Origin: Glycomyces sambucus
GTDB lineage: Bacteria; Actinomycetota; Actinomycetes; Mycobacteriales; Micromonosporaceae
Assembly: GCF_900102815.1 (NCBI RefSeq)
Contig: NZ_FNGF01000004.1
Location: 248,001 to 312,000, forward strand
DNA length: 64,000 bases
Reading direction: 5' to 3'
In this document: positions 25,071 through 35,400 of the stretch, piece by piece
Layout of the letters: every line of letters begins with the position of its first letter
How positions within the stretch are numbered: position 1 is the stretch's first letter
Notes under the pieces: model-generated
The model's input: only the letters and a program-made list of their open reading frames with translations
What the model was told of the DNA's origin: nothing
Database searches by the model: none
Made by a program: the position numbers and the translations under genes

Positions 25071-25712
25071 GTGCCCAGGACCGCAGACCACGACCTCCGC
25101 CGCGCCCAGATGGCCCAGGCGGTCCGCCGCCTCGTCGCCCACGACGGCCTCGACGCGGCCACCGTCGCCGCCGTCGCCCGCGAGGTCGGCTGCTCGGTGG
25201 GGCTGGTGCAGCACTACTTCCCGTCGAAGGACGCGCTGCTGCTGTTCGCCTACGAACGCATGCAGGCCGACCAGCTCGACCGGGTGGCCCGCCTCATCGC
25301 CGAGGGCGAGGCCGGCCGGCAGCCGATCCGCGCGATCCTGCTGCGCTGCCTGCCCGAGCTGTGGCCCCTGGACGAGGACCGGAGGGGCGAGTACCGCGTC
25401 GACCGGGCCTTCCACGCCCGCGCCCTCGATAACCCCACGGTCGCGGAGGCGGCGGGCCGGGCCGCGGCCGTCGTCCGGGGCGAGCTCGCGCGCGCGGTGA
25501 CGAACGGCAAGGAGTGCGGCGAGGTCGAGGCGGACACCGACGCCGAACTCGCCGCGGCCGAACTCGCGGCCCTGGTCGCGGGCCTCGCCGACGACCTGTA
25601 CCGGGAGCCGGACCGGCCCGTCGGCGGCCTGCCGCTCCGCGGGGCCGCGACCGCGATCCTGACCGCCCGCCTCGCGCACTACTTCCCCGGCACCTGCCGC
25701 CACTACCGGTAG
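25071..25712 (+). CDS. TetR family transcriptional regulator
   Basis: 213 residues from GTG 25071. The HTH is AVRRLVAHDGLDAATVAAVA, then REVGCSVGLVQHYFPSKDAL, close to BetI/AcrR-like regulators with a TetR_C_6-type C-terminal part. The start is set by homology (MPRTADHDLRRAQM) and by the -10 box TATGAT ending six bases upstream: no ribosome-binding site, so probably leaderless. It is divergent from the membrane-bound serine hydrolase, the likely target with itself. Confidence 0.88.
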   Translation: MPRTADHDLRRAQMAQAVRRLVAHDGLDAATVAAVAREVGCSVGLVQHYFPSKDALLLFAYERMQADQLDRVARLIAEGEAGRQPIRAILLRCLPELWPLDEDRRGEYRVDRAFHARALDNPTVAEAAGRAAAVVRGELARAVTNGKECGEVEADTDAELAAAELAALVAGLADDLYREPDRPVGGLPLRGAATAILTARLAHYFPGTCRHYR

Positions 25713-25766
25713 CGGGACCCGCGGCGCTCCCCCGCGGCCGCTCCGCCGACTGAACAATAGTTTCGC

Positions 25767-25795
25767 TTGTAAATTTAATCGTCGAAGGATAGGTT
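25767..25795 (+). promoter_or_regulatory. Vegetative-type promoter for the alpha-galactosidase gene
   Basis: -35 TTGTAA (25767-25772) and -10 TAGGTT (25790-25795) are separated by exactly 17 bp, in a conspicuously AT-rich patch (25751-25795). The transcript would start near 25802 and leave a roughly 30-base leader with GGGAG before GTG 25833. Confidence 0.6.
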
Positions 25796-25832
25796 CGGCC
25801 CGGACCTGCACGCACGAACCCCAGGGAGCACC

Positions 25833-27962
25833 GTGACCTCTCCGACCCAGCTGCGCCGCGACGGCGTCGCCCTCATCCTCGACGGCGCGGGCGCGGGCCT
25901 GCCCGCCGTCCTGCACTGGGGCGCCGACCCCGGCCCGCTCGACGCGGACGACCTCGCGGCCCTCGACGCGGCGACCGGCCGCCAGACGCCGCCGGGGACC
26001 CTCGACGCTGCCTGGCGCGTGCCGCTCGTCCCGCAGGAGTCGGACGGCTGGGCCGGGCGCCCCGCCCTGCTCGCCACCCGCGACGGCCTGCCGCTGTTCC
26101 CCCGCTGGACCTCGACCACGGCGCCGACCGGCGAGGACGCCGCCGAGATCGCCGCCACCGACGAGGCCAACGGGCTCGCGCTCCGCACCCGCCTGTCGAT
26201 CGGCGCGGGCGGCCTGGTGCTCCTCGACCACGAGCTGACGAACACCGGCGGCGGCACGGTGGAGGTCGCGTGGCTCGAAGCCGTGCTGCCCGTGCCGAAG
26301 TCGGCCGACCACCTCACCGCCTTCTCCGGCAAGTGGGCGCGCGAGAAGGCGCCGCTGAGCGGCCCCATGCCGCGCGGCACCACCGTCCGCGAGACGCGCC
26401 GCGGCCGCAGCGGCCACGACTCGCCGTGGGTCACCTTCGCGTCGGAGGGCCTGCCGCGCAACCGCACCGGCGAGGTCTGGGCCGTGCACCTCGGCTGGAG
26501 CGCCGACGTGCGCCACCGCACCGACCGCCTCACCGAGCACGGCACCGTCCTCGGCGCCGGCGAGCTGCTGCGCCCCGCGGAGATCCGCCTCGCCGCGGGC
26601 GAGTCGTACCGGACCCCGACCGCGTACTTCTCGTTCTCCGCCAACGGACTCGACGGCGTCGCCGACCGCTTCCACACGTGGATGCGGAACCGGCCCCAGC
26701 ACCCGCGCTCGCCGCGCCCGCTCGTCCTCAACACGTGGGAGGCCGTCTACTTCGACCACGACCCGACCCGCCTGGAGGCCCTGGCCCGCCGGGCCGCCGC
26801 GGTCGGCGTCGAGCGGTTCGTCCTCGACGACGGCTGGTTCCACCTGCGCCGCGACGACAAGGCCGGGCTCGGCGACTGGGTCGTGGACCCCGCGGTGCAC
26901 CCCGATGGCCTGGAGCCGCTGGCGGCGCTCGTGCGCTCGCTCGGGATGCAGTTCGGGCTGTGGTTCGAGCCGGAGATGGTGAACCTCGACTCCGACACCG
27001 CCCGCGCCCACCCCGACTGGCTGCTCGCGAACCCCGCGTCGGTGCCCTCGCCCGAGGGCCTGTCGTTCCGGACCCAGTACGTGCTCGACCTCGCCAACCC
27101 CGACGTGTTCGAGCACCTGCGCTCGCAGATGGCCGCGCTCGTCGAACGCCTCGGCATCGCCTTCATCAAGTGGGACCACAACCGCGACCTGGTCGAGGCC
27201 GTCCACGAGGGACGGCCCGGGACGCACCTCCAGACCCTCGCCGCCTACCGCCTCATCGCGCGGCTCAAGGCCGACCACCCGGGCCTGGAGATCGAGTCGT
27301 GCTCCTCCGGCGGCGCCCGCACCGACCTGGGCGTCCTCGCCCACACCGACCGCGTGTGGGGCTCGGACTCCAACGACCCGGTCGAGCGCCAGGACATCCA
27401 GCGCTGGACCGAGCTGGTGCTCCCGCCCGAGCTCATCGGCGCCCACGTCGGCCCCTCCCCCGCGCACTCCTCGGGGCGCAGCACGCCGCTGCCGTTCCGG
27501 ATCGCGACCTCGCTCCAGGGCTCGGCCGGGTTCGAGTGGGACCTGCTCTCGTGCGACGAGGAGGAGACCGAGCGGATCACCGCGTTCGCCGCGCTCTACA
27601 AGGAACTGCGCGCGCTGCTGCACACCGGCTCGGTGGTCCACCCCGACACCGTGGACCCGGCGCTTCGCGTGCGCGGGGTCGTGGCCCCCGACCGGTCCGA
27701 GGCGGTCTTCACGCTCGCCACGGTCGCGTCGCTGGAGGAGGCGCTGCCCGAGCGCGTGCGCCTCGACGGGCTCGACCCGGACCGGCGCTACACGGTGCGC
27801 GTGCGCACCGAGATCGGCGCGGTCCGGGCCGGCTGGACCACCCCGCCGTGGCTCGGCGGCGAGCCGATCCGCGTCTCCGGGCGCCTACTCACCGACATCG
27901 GCCTCCAGCTCCCGGGCCTGTGGCCGACCCAGGCGGTCCTGCTCCACCTGACCTCCGAGTAG
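25833..27962 (+). CDS. Alpha-galactosidase, glycoside hydrolase family 36
   Basis: 709 residues, normal GH36 length. The N-terminal beta-supersandwich is followed by a TIM barrel with VERFVLDDGWFHLRRDD, the nucleophile Asp448 in FIKWDHNRDLVE, and the acid/base region CSSGGARTDLG with VWGSDSNDPVERQ (about 498-518). It hydrolyses alpha-1,6-galactosides such as melibiose and raffinose. No signal peptide is present, so it is intracellular; no sugar transporter is adjacent. The TetR gene upstream is probably unrelated because a separate promoter lies between. Confidence 0.95.
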   Translation: MTSPTQLRRDGVALILDGAGAGLPAVLHWGADPGPLDADDLAALDAATGRQTPPGTLDAAWRVPLVPQESDGWAGRPALLATRDGLPLFPRWTSTTAPTGEDAAEIAATDEANGLALRTRLSIGAGGLVLLDHELTNTGGGTVEVAWLEAVLPVPKSADHLTAFSGKWAREKAPLSGPMPRGTTVRETRRGRSGHDSPWVTFASEGLPRNRTGEVWAVHLGWSADVRHRTDRLTEHGTVLGAGELLRPAEIRLAAGESYRTPTAYFSFSANGLDGVADRFHTWMRNRPQHPRSPRPLVLNTWEAVYFDHDPTRLEALARRAAAVGVERFVLDDGWFHLRRDDKAGLGDWVVDPAVHPDGLEPLAALVRSLGMQFGLWFEPEMVNLDSDTARAHPDWLLANPASVPSPEGLSFRTQYVLDLANPDVFEHLRSQMAALVERLGIAFIKWDHNRDLVEAVHEGRPGTHLQTLAAYRLIARLKADHPGLEIESCSSGGARTDLGVLAHTDRVWGSDSNDPVERQDIQRWTELVLPPELIGAHVGPSPAHSSGRSTPLPFRIATSLQGSAGFEWDLLSCDEEETERITAFAALYKELRALLHTGSVVHPDTVDPALRVRGVVAPDRSEAVFTLATVASLEEALPERVRLDGLDPDRRYTVRVRTEIGAVRAGWTTPPWLGGEPIRVSGRLLTDIGLQLPGLWPTQAVLLHLTSE

Positions 27963-27968
27963 AGCGGT

Positions 27969-27996
27969 GCGGCCGGTGCCCGCGGGCGCCGGCCGC
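27969..27996 (+). terminator. Hairpin terminator after alpha-galactosidase
   Basis: GCGGCCGG (27969-27976) pairs with CCGGCCGC (27989-27996), and inner GCCC (27978-27981) with GGGC (27984-27987), giving a 12-pair stem with one mismatch, seven bases after the stop codon. Confidence 0.6.
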
Positions 27997-28007
27997 CTCC
28001 GTCCCGC

Positions 28008-28048
28008 CCGCGTGGAGCGCTCGCAATTCAGGCGAGACGTCCACGCGG
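28008..28048. other. Long inverted repeat upstream of the phosphatase gene
   Basis: Outer arms CCGCGTGG (28008-28015) and CCACGCGG (28041-28048) are perfect. An inner pair, CTCGC (28020-28024) and GCGAG (28032-28036), lies within. It is either a second terminator for the alpha-galactosidase gene or a structured leader/operator for the phosphatase operon. The remainder of 27963-28242 holds the terminator at 27969 and a possible small ORF at 28102. Confidence 0.4.
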
Positions 28049-28101
28049 AGCCGTCCCGGCGGGCAAGATCGAACCGAAGGGACACGCGGGACGGAGGAGA
28101 C

Positions 28102-28230
28102 ATGAGGAGACGTTCACCTGCGGCCGGGGGCCGTTCCCGGGCGCCGGAGGGCGGCACCGGACCGGCCGCGGCCTGCGGCCCCTGCCCGGGCGACCGGTCC
28201 CTCCAGGACCGTCCCCCGGCCCCGGACTGA
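28102..28230 (+). CDS. Possible 42-residue leader ORF
   Basis: ATG 28102 is preceded by GGAGGAGAC, a good ribosome-binding site, and the ORF ends 12 bases before the phosphatase GTG. The product is low-complexity, Arg/Pro/Gly-rich (MRRRSPAAGGRSRAPEGG), with two Cys. It could be a coupled leader peptide or chance. No family is recognised. Confidence 0.3.
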   Translation: MRRRSPAAGGRSRAPEGGTGPAAACGPCPGDRSLQDRPPAPD

Positions 28231-28242
28231 CCGGGCGGCGCC

Positions 28243-29343
28243 GTGGAACGCCTGCCGCAGATGCTGGCGCTGCGCAAGACCGCGGAGCTGGGGTGGCTGC
28301 GCGCGCTGCCGATCATCCTCGTGCTCGTCATGGTCCCGCTGGACCTGATGATCCTCAGCGTCCACCTGTGGGCCGTCATCGCCGCCATGCCGCCGCTCGC
28401 GGCCCTCGTCAACGGCCCGCGGACCACCGCCGTCGTCGCGCTCGTGTCGGTCGCCGCGTGCCTGCTGCTGCGGCTCACCATGAACCCCGGCGCGCCGCAC
28501 GACATGGAGTCGGAGCTGGTCACCGTGGTCCTCATCGGAGCGGCGAGCGTGCTCATCGCGTTCCTGCGGGACCGGGTGCTCGCCAGGCTCCTGAGCGTCG
28601 ACATGGTCGCGCAGGCCGCCCAGCAGGCCCTGCTCCCCCGGCTCCCCCGCCGCGTCGGCGGCCTCGACTGCGCCGTCCACTCCCGCGGCGCCGACACCGA
28701 GAGCCCCCTGGGCGGCGACTTCTTCGACCTCATCGACACCCCGTGGGGCGTGCGGGCCGTCATCGGCGACGTCTCCGGCCACGGCCTCAAGGCGGTGGCG
28801 ACCACCGCGGCGATGCTCGGGTCCTTCCGCGAAGGCGCCCTGGACGACTTCGACCTGCACGGGCTCGGCGTGCGCCTGGAGCGGCGCATGCGCCTGCGCA
28901 ACGACTGCAACGGCGGCTTCACCGAGGAGTTCGCCACGGCCCTGCTCATGGCGTACCCGGTCGACGGCGGGTACGTCGAACTCCGCAGCTTCGGTCACCA
29001 CGCGCCATTGCTCCTGCGCGGCACGGAGGTCGAACCGATCCCGGTCAAGCCCGCGCCCCCGCTCGGGCTCCTCGGCGAGCAGCACCTCCAGACCACCGGC
29101 GTCGGCCGCGCGCTCCGGCCCGGGGACTTCGTCGTCGCCTACACCGACGGGCTCATCGAGGCCCGCGACCGGGCCGGGCGCGAGTACCCGCTGGCGGACC
29201 GGCTGCGCGAGCGCCTGGCCGTCGGCGAACCGTTCCCCGGCCCCGCCGCGGTCGTGGACTTCCTGTTCACCGACGTGCAGCAGCAGGGCTACCGGGTCAC
29301 CGACGACATGGCGGTCCTCGCCGTGCGGGTCCGCCCGGTCTGA
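28243..29343 (+). CDS. Membrane-anchored PP2C-type (SpoIIE) serine/threonine phosphatase
   Basis: 366 residues. Four N-terminal membrane segments (to about residue 115) precede a PP2C/RsbU-like catalytic domain. Metal-binding motifs are PLGGDFFDLI near 155-160, AVIGDVSGHGLKAVA near 172-180, YTDGLIEARD near 299-308 and a final DDMAVLAVRV. Such phosphatases dephosphorylate anti-anti-sigma factors, but no STAS or RsbW-type gene is in the window. GTG 28243 lacks a strong ribosome site; ATG 28261 is a possible start. Confidence 0.92.
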   Translation: MERLPQMLALRKTAELGWLRALPIILVLVMVPLDLMILSVHLWAVIAAMPPLAALVNGPRTTAVVALVSVAACLLLRLTMNPGAPHDMESELVTVVLIGAASVLIAFLRDRVLARLLSVDMVAQAAQQALLPRLPRRVGGLDCAVHSRGADTESPLGGDFFDLIDTPWGVRAVIGDVSGHGLKAVATTAAMLGSFREGALDDFDLHGLGVRLERRMRLRNDCNGGFTEEFATALLMAYPVDGGYVELRSFGHHAPLLLRGTEVEPIPVKPAPPLGLLGEQHLQTTGVGRALRPGDFVVAYTDGLIEARDRAGREYPLADRLRERLAVGEPFPGPAAVVDFLFTDVQQQGYRVTDDMAVLAVRVRPV

Positions 29344-29401
29344 CCGGGCGAAGGGGCCAGGTGGCGGGGCCCGGCAGTCGCGAAGAGAGGCGAGAAACCG
29401 G

Positions 29402-29435
29402 GCCGGGGGCCGGGCCGGTCGGCCCGGCCCCCGGC
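29402..29435. terminator. Strong bidirectional hairpin terminator
   Basis: Perfect 15-bp stem, GCCGGGGGCCGGGCC (29402-29416) with 29421-29435, loop GGTC, between the convergent phosphatase (stop 29343) and surface-protein (stop 29444) genes. Confidence 0.78.
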
Positions 29436-29443
29436 GCCGCGGC

Positions 29444-32400
29444 TCAGCTCCTGCGGCGCGAACCCAGAAGCATGACGGCACCGCCGGCCAGGAGCACCAG
29501 GACCGCGCCCGCGGCGTACCGCAGGTCGGTGCCGGTGGCCGCCAGCGTCGGGCCGTTCCAGGTGTTCAGGACGACCGCCGCGTCGCAGGCGTCCTCCTCG
29601 CAGGCGGCGACGGTGAGCTCGCGGCCGTCCGCGCCGTTCACGGTGAACCCGGTCCGGTCGGCGCCGCCGTCGCCGGGCTCGGCGAGCACGCAGCGGGCCC
29701 CCGCGGGCAGGTCCGTGTAGGACGCTGTCCCGTCGCCGGTCACGGTCCGCTCAGCGCCGCCCGGGATGTCGACCGCGACCCACTCGCCGTCGACGTTCCG
29801 GGTGCACGCGAGCGCGAACGTGAACTCGTCGCCGCCGTGGACGCCGGCGCCCTCGCCGCCGAGGCGCTTCCGGACCGTGAGCCCGCCGGTGTCGAACCGG
29901 TTGGTCACGGTCAGTTCCGCCTCGTCGCGGAACGGGATCGTCGCCGAGTCGGCCGAGACGGTCACCTCGCTCGCGCCGCCGGTCTGCGACTCGGTCGCGG
30001 TGCAGACCGAGCCGGTCGGCAGTCCTTCGTAGACCGCGGGCTCGTCCGGGCCGAACTCGCGGTCCGGGCCGCCGGGGACGGCCACGGGCATGGTCTCCAG
30101 GCCGGTGTCGAAGACGCAGTCGAGCGTCACCGTGAAGGGCCCCGCGCCGTACAGGTCGGCGCCGTCGCCGGTGACCTCCTTGACGATCCGGAGCGAGCCG
30201 GAGGAGAGCACGTTCACCGCGTACATGGTCGCGGTCGTGTCCGAGCCGATCACCACGGACCGCGGCAGGACGCCCGTGAAGGTCGCGCCGCCGGTGGCGG
30301 TCTCCTCCGCGCCGCACACCGCGCCTTCGGGCAGGTTCGGAACGGTCGCCTCCAGCGGCTGTGTACCGCCGAGGACGATCGCGCCGTCGTAGACGGTGCG
30401 CTCGCCGCTCTCGTCGTCGAGCGTGCAGGTGACCTCGATGGTGAACGGGCCGGGCGTGACCGGGCCGGTGCCGGAGCCGAAGACCTTCTTGAGGAGGCGC
30501 AGCGAGCCGGTGCCGAAGGTGTTCGACATGGTCGCGATGTTGACGGCGGCGCCGTCGGCGCCCGCGGCCAGGTCGATCACGGCGCTGGTGCCGTTCGTGG
30601 TGGTCGTGTTCCCGCCCTCGTCCACGGTGATCGCGACGTCGGCGCCCTTTTCGTCGGTCTCGGTGACGGTGCACTGCGCGCCCGCGGGCAGGCCGGTGAA
30701 CTCGACGGCGCCGCCGTCGGCGAGTTCGGCGGTCATCGGGTCGTCGGGGCCGTAGCCGTCGGCGTAGACGGGTTCGCCGAGGAAGGTGCAGGAGACCTCG
30801 ACGGTGAACGGCCCGTAGGTGACCGGGTTCCCGTCCTGGTCGACCGCGTTCGACTGCACGTCCTTGCGGACCACGAGCCCGGCGAGGTCGTAGGTGTTCA
30901 CCGCCGTGATGAGGAGCGGGTCCTCGTCGTCGCGGGTCACCGCGACGGTGGTGGCGGTGAAGGAGGAGGCGCCGTTCGCGCCGTCCTCGGTGACGGTGCA
31001 CTCCGCGCCGTACGGGAGGTCGGTGACGGTGATCGTCTCCCCCGCGGTCAGGGTCTGGACGGCGTCGGTGCCGAGGTCCACGTCGGCCTCGACGCGCGTG
31101 CCGACCGCCGAGCGGCACTTCAGGTGCAAGGTGAACGTCTCGGGCGCGTACGCGGCGCCGTCGCCGGTGACCTCCTTGGTGAGCGACAGGTGGCCGGTCG
31201 CCAGCGCGACGCCGACGCGCTCGCCCTCGGTGAGAGGGAGCTCCACGCTCTGCCCGCCGCCGGTGGCGGTGCCGCCGACCGACGCCGAGTTCCAGGCGAT
31301 GGTGTCGCGGCCGGGAGTCTCCGAGGCCGCCGGTGCGGTCATGCGGAACTCGAACCCGATCTTCTCGAGCGGGTCGAAGAGGTTGTCCTCGGGGAAGAAC
31401 GCCTCGTAGCGGAGCGCGACGATGCTGTCGAGGATCTCGTCGGTGAACGCGGGCCCGCCGTGCTGCGGGAACAGGGTCCACGACTGGTCGGGGCAGTTCA
31501 CGGTGCGGGTGCACCGCACGATCTCGTCGGTCCAGGACAGGCGCAGGACGGTCCCCGCCGGCACGGGCGTGGTCAGGCGCGCGGTCCCTTCGAACAGGGG
31601 CCGCCACTGGGAGCCGCGCTGGTTCAGGTTGATCGCGCCGGTGTCGCCGGGCTGCGGCAGCTCGTCGAAGCCGACGACGTGGTTCAGGGGCAGGTTGCCG
31701 GTGTTGGTGCCCTCGAAGCGCCACCAGTGGTCGCCGCCGGGCTTGAGGATCGGGACGCACGGCGACTTGTGGAAGCCGGCGGCGTCCGGGGTGCAGTCGG
31801 CCGGGTCGGTGCCGGCGTCGGTGGAGAGCTCGCCGAGCTCGTCGTCCTCGGCCATGACGGACTTGACCGCGCGGATCGAGGCTGCGGAGGAGACCGTCAC
31901 GGACGCGGTGGCGCGGCATTCGCCGGTGGCCGGGTCGAGGGTGCCGGTGCAGTCGTCCCAGGGCCGGTCGCCGGTGACGCCGACGGTGTTGGCGACCACC
32001 GAGCCGGCGGCGACGCCGGGCCGGACGGTCAGCTGGACGGTGATCGTGTAGGTCTGGCCGACTTCGAGGACCGAGCCGGGCGGGAAGGTGAAGACGATCC
32101 GCTCGACGTCCCCGGTGATGTCGGTGGTGACGTCGGCGGGGTCGGTGGGCAGGGCGGTGCCGCTGGGCGGTTCGGGCGCGGCCCCGGCGAGCGCGTAGGT
32201 GAAGGCGCCGTCGCCGCCGGGGTGGGCCTCGGGGTCCCACACGAGCTGGGCTCCGGTGGCGTCGGTCGGGAGCGCGTCGGTGACGACCGGGTCGACGATC
32301 GCGCGGTTGCCGGTGTTGGTGACGCGCAGCGTGTACGGGACGGTGGCCGAGGGCGCCTTGACGCCGCCGTCGACCGCGCCGTCCGCGAGCTTGACGACCT

Positions 32401-35400
32401 CGACGGCGTTGGTGGCGTGCCGGTACAGGATCGCGGCCTGGGCGGTGTCGGTGGCGGTGACCGGGGCGCCGTTCACGATGACGGCGCCTTGGGCGAGGAC
32501 GTCGAGGTTGTTGGTGGCGGTGCCCGCGGCGGTCTCGCCGGGCGCGGGGTCGTTGCCGGCGAGGTCGGTCTGGACCGGGCCGCCGGTGCGCAGGTCGTCG
32601 CGGCGCAGGAGCTGGACCTTGACGGCCTGGAGCGGGTCGGCGGGGTTCTCCCAGATCTTCCCGTCGGCGCGGGTGAAGGTGAACCGCAGGCCCTGCACGT
32701 CGCCCGCGGCCACGCCGTCCGGGAGCGCGAGCGCGGTGGCGGGCCGCCCGTTCGTCCAGGCGCCGCCGGTGACGGCGACGCCGGAGCCGGTGTCGGTGAA
32801 GGTGCCGCCGGTGAACGCGTCCACTTGGACGCGGTCGATCGGGGCGGCGAAGGCGAAGGCGCCGAAGCCGGTGAAGTCGTACTGGTTCCACAGCAGCGGC
32901 TCGTCGTCGGTGAGCGTCATGAGGTTGGCCCGGGTGGTGCCGCCGGGGCGTCCGGTGACGGTCATCGTGGTCGGGCCGTCGGAGGGCTCGACGATCTGGG
33001 CGGGGTCGAAGGACTTCCCGGCGGTGACGGTGAGGTCGATCCCGGTGAGGGCGATGGTGTCGTCGTCCGTCGCGGTCGGCTGGTCCTCGTCGGTGCCGCC
33101 GAGGTCGGCGACCTTGGCCTGCACGTCGTTGGCGACCGGCGAGTCGGCGGTGGTGACGGGGGCGCCGCCGTCGCGGTGGGTGGCGCGCAGGCGCAGGTCG
33201 AGGACGAGCCCGGCGGTGGCGCCTGCGGCGATGCGGCCGTCGTGGGAGACGGCGATGCCGACGGCGTCGGCGAGTTCGGCCTCGGTGAGCGCGAGCGCTT
33301 CGTCCACGGTGTACGCCTGCGCGGAGCCGTCGGCGAGCGTGAGCGTGACGGTGGTGGTCGCGGTCCCTTCGGGGACGGTGACGGACACGATCTGCTTGAG
33401 GTCGAAGACGTCGAACGGGTCGCCGGTGACCGGGTCGGCGACGGTGAGGCTGTCCACCATGGCCGCGGTCCGGTTGACGGCGGTGATGGTCACGCGCCCG
33501 GAGGGGTAGGCCGCGGCGTCGGTGCCCGTGGGCGGGATGCCGAGGGGGCCGCCGGCCCAGTCCTTGGTGACGCCGACGTTGAGCGGGACGTCGATGATGA
33601 GGACGTCGTCGCCGTCCTCGTCGCGCACGACCTGGGTGCCGCCGGTGGAGCCGGTGGCGCTGGCGGTGTCGTGGACGAGGCCGGGGCTGCCGGGCACGTT
33701 GTACTCGCGGGAGCCGAGGACGGGGTCGGGGTCGGCCTGCGGGTCGCGGACCTCGTCGCGGACGCGGAAGGTGAGGCGCAGGGCGCGGTCGTTGCCGGTG
33801 GATCGCGAGACGCCGTCGCCGACCTGCGGGAGGGTCGGGTCGGTGCCGATGCGGTCGGCGCGGGTGGGGCTCTCCACGAACACGAGGCGGACGCTCAAGG
33901 TGGACGCCTGCTCGTCGGCGGTGAGCGTGTACCCGGGGAAGGCGCCGTCGCAGGCGTCCGGGCAGGGGTCGCCGGCGGCGCGGACCCAGGCGGTGCCGTT
34001 CCACAGTTCGACGCGATCGACGGCGTCGTAGGTGAGCCACGGGTCGTCGGCGGCGCTGATCGCGTCGATCGCGACAAGGTCGAAGGCGTTGAAGAACGAG
34101 TCGCCCACGGCGGTGGCCTCGGGCGAGGCGACGTCGGCGATGACGACCTGGTCGAGGCCGGAGTAGCCGCCGGTGGACCAGTGGAGTTCGGCGTCGATCT
34201 CGTCGCCGGAGCGGGCCGTCACGGTCTTGCCGGCGCCGGGCGTCGGTTCGAGGAAGGTCTTGTCGATGAGGTCGCCTTCGCCGGGCGTGACGGGGTTGAG
34301 GTCGACGCTCGCGCAGGCGTCGCCGCTGTCGGCCGCGACGTCGCCGTTGGAGGCCGAGGAGGAGGCGCAGTCGGTCACGGACTCGTCGGAGCCGGCCGCG
34401 GGGCCGGAGCCGTCGCGCTTCTGGTCGCGCAGGGCCGCTTGGAAGTTCGGGGACACCGAGGTGCCGGGCGCGAACCCGTCCGGGTCGTAGTAGTCGAACT
34501 TCAGGCCCTGGATCTGGTCCTGGAGGTCGGCCGGGATCGGGATGTTGACGACGGCCGCGCCCTGCAGGTCCTCGGCGCCGGGCAGGACGACCCACTCGGT
34601 GCCGTTCCAGTAGGAGACGGTGAGCGTGGCGCCCGCGGGGATCGCGGTCTGGGTGATGGCGGTGGCGTTGAACGAGTTCCAGAACGGGTCGGGGTCCGGA
34701 TCCGGCGGGACCGCGGACGGGTCCTGGACGACGAGGTGGGTGGCGTCGGTGGTGGAGGCCGGGAACGGCTCGATCTGGGCCGGGAGCTGGACGACGACCT
34801 TCTCGCCGGGGACCGAGTTGATCTCGGCCGGGCTGATGCGCTTGCCGATGTCGACCGCGAGGCGGGCGGCGAGGGTGGTGAGGGAGTCGGAGGCGGTGGC
34901 CGAGCCGGTGTCGTCGCCCTCGGCGACCTCGACCAGGACCTGGTTGTCGTGGACGAGCTCCTCTTCGGCCTGGTCGGGGTCGGTGTCCACGGTGAACGGG
35001 AGGGTGGCCTGGGCGCCCGAGACGATGTCGCCGGTGAAGACCGCGGTGAACCCGGTGACGGTCTTGCCGCCCGAGGGCGCGGGGAGGGTGTCGGCCTCGG
35101 TGGTCGTGAAGGTCTCGGTGGTGCCGTCGTCGTACGTGTAGGTGATGGAGGCTGCGGTGGCGCCGGAGGGCCAGACAACGCCGTCGGTGAACCCGGTGAA
35201 GGTGAGGCCGTTCTCGAAGGGGTTGGCGGTGCTCGGATCGGGCTCGGTGATCGTCATGGTGTCGACCGGGGTGCCGGCGTTGGTGCCGGTGAGAGTCACC
35301 GTGGACGGGTCGCCCGCGGCGACCGGGTCGGGGTCGAAGGACTTCCCGGCCCCGGCGGTCACGTCGAGCGGGATCAGCGTGTAGTCGGCGCTCGCGTCGC

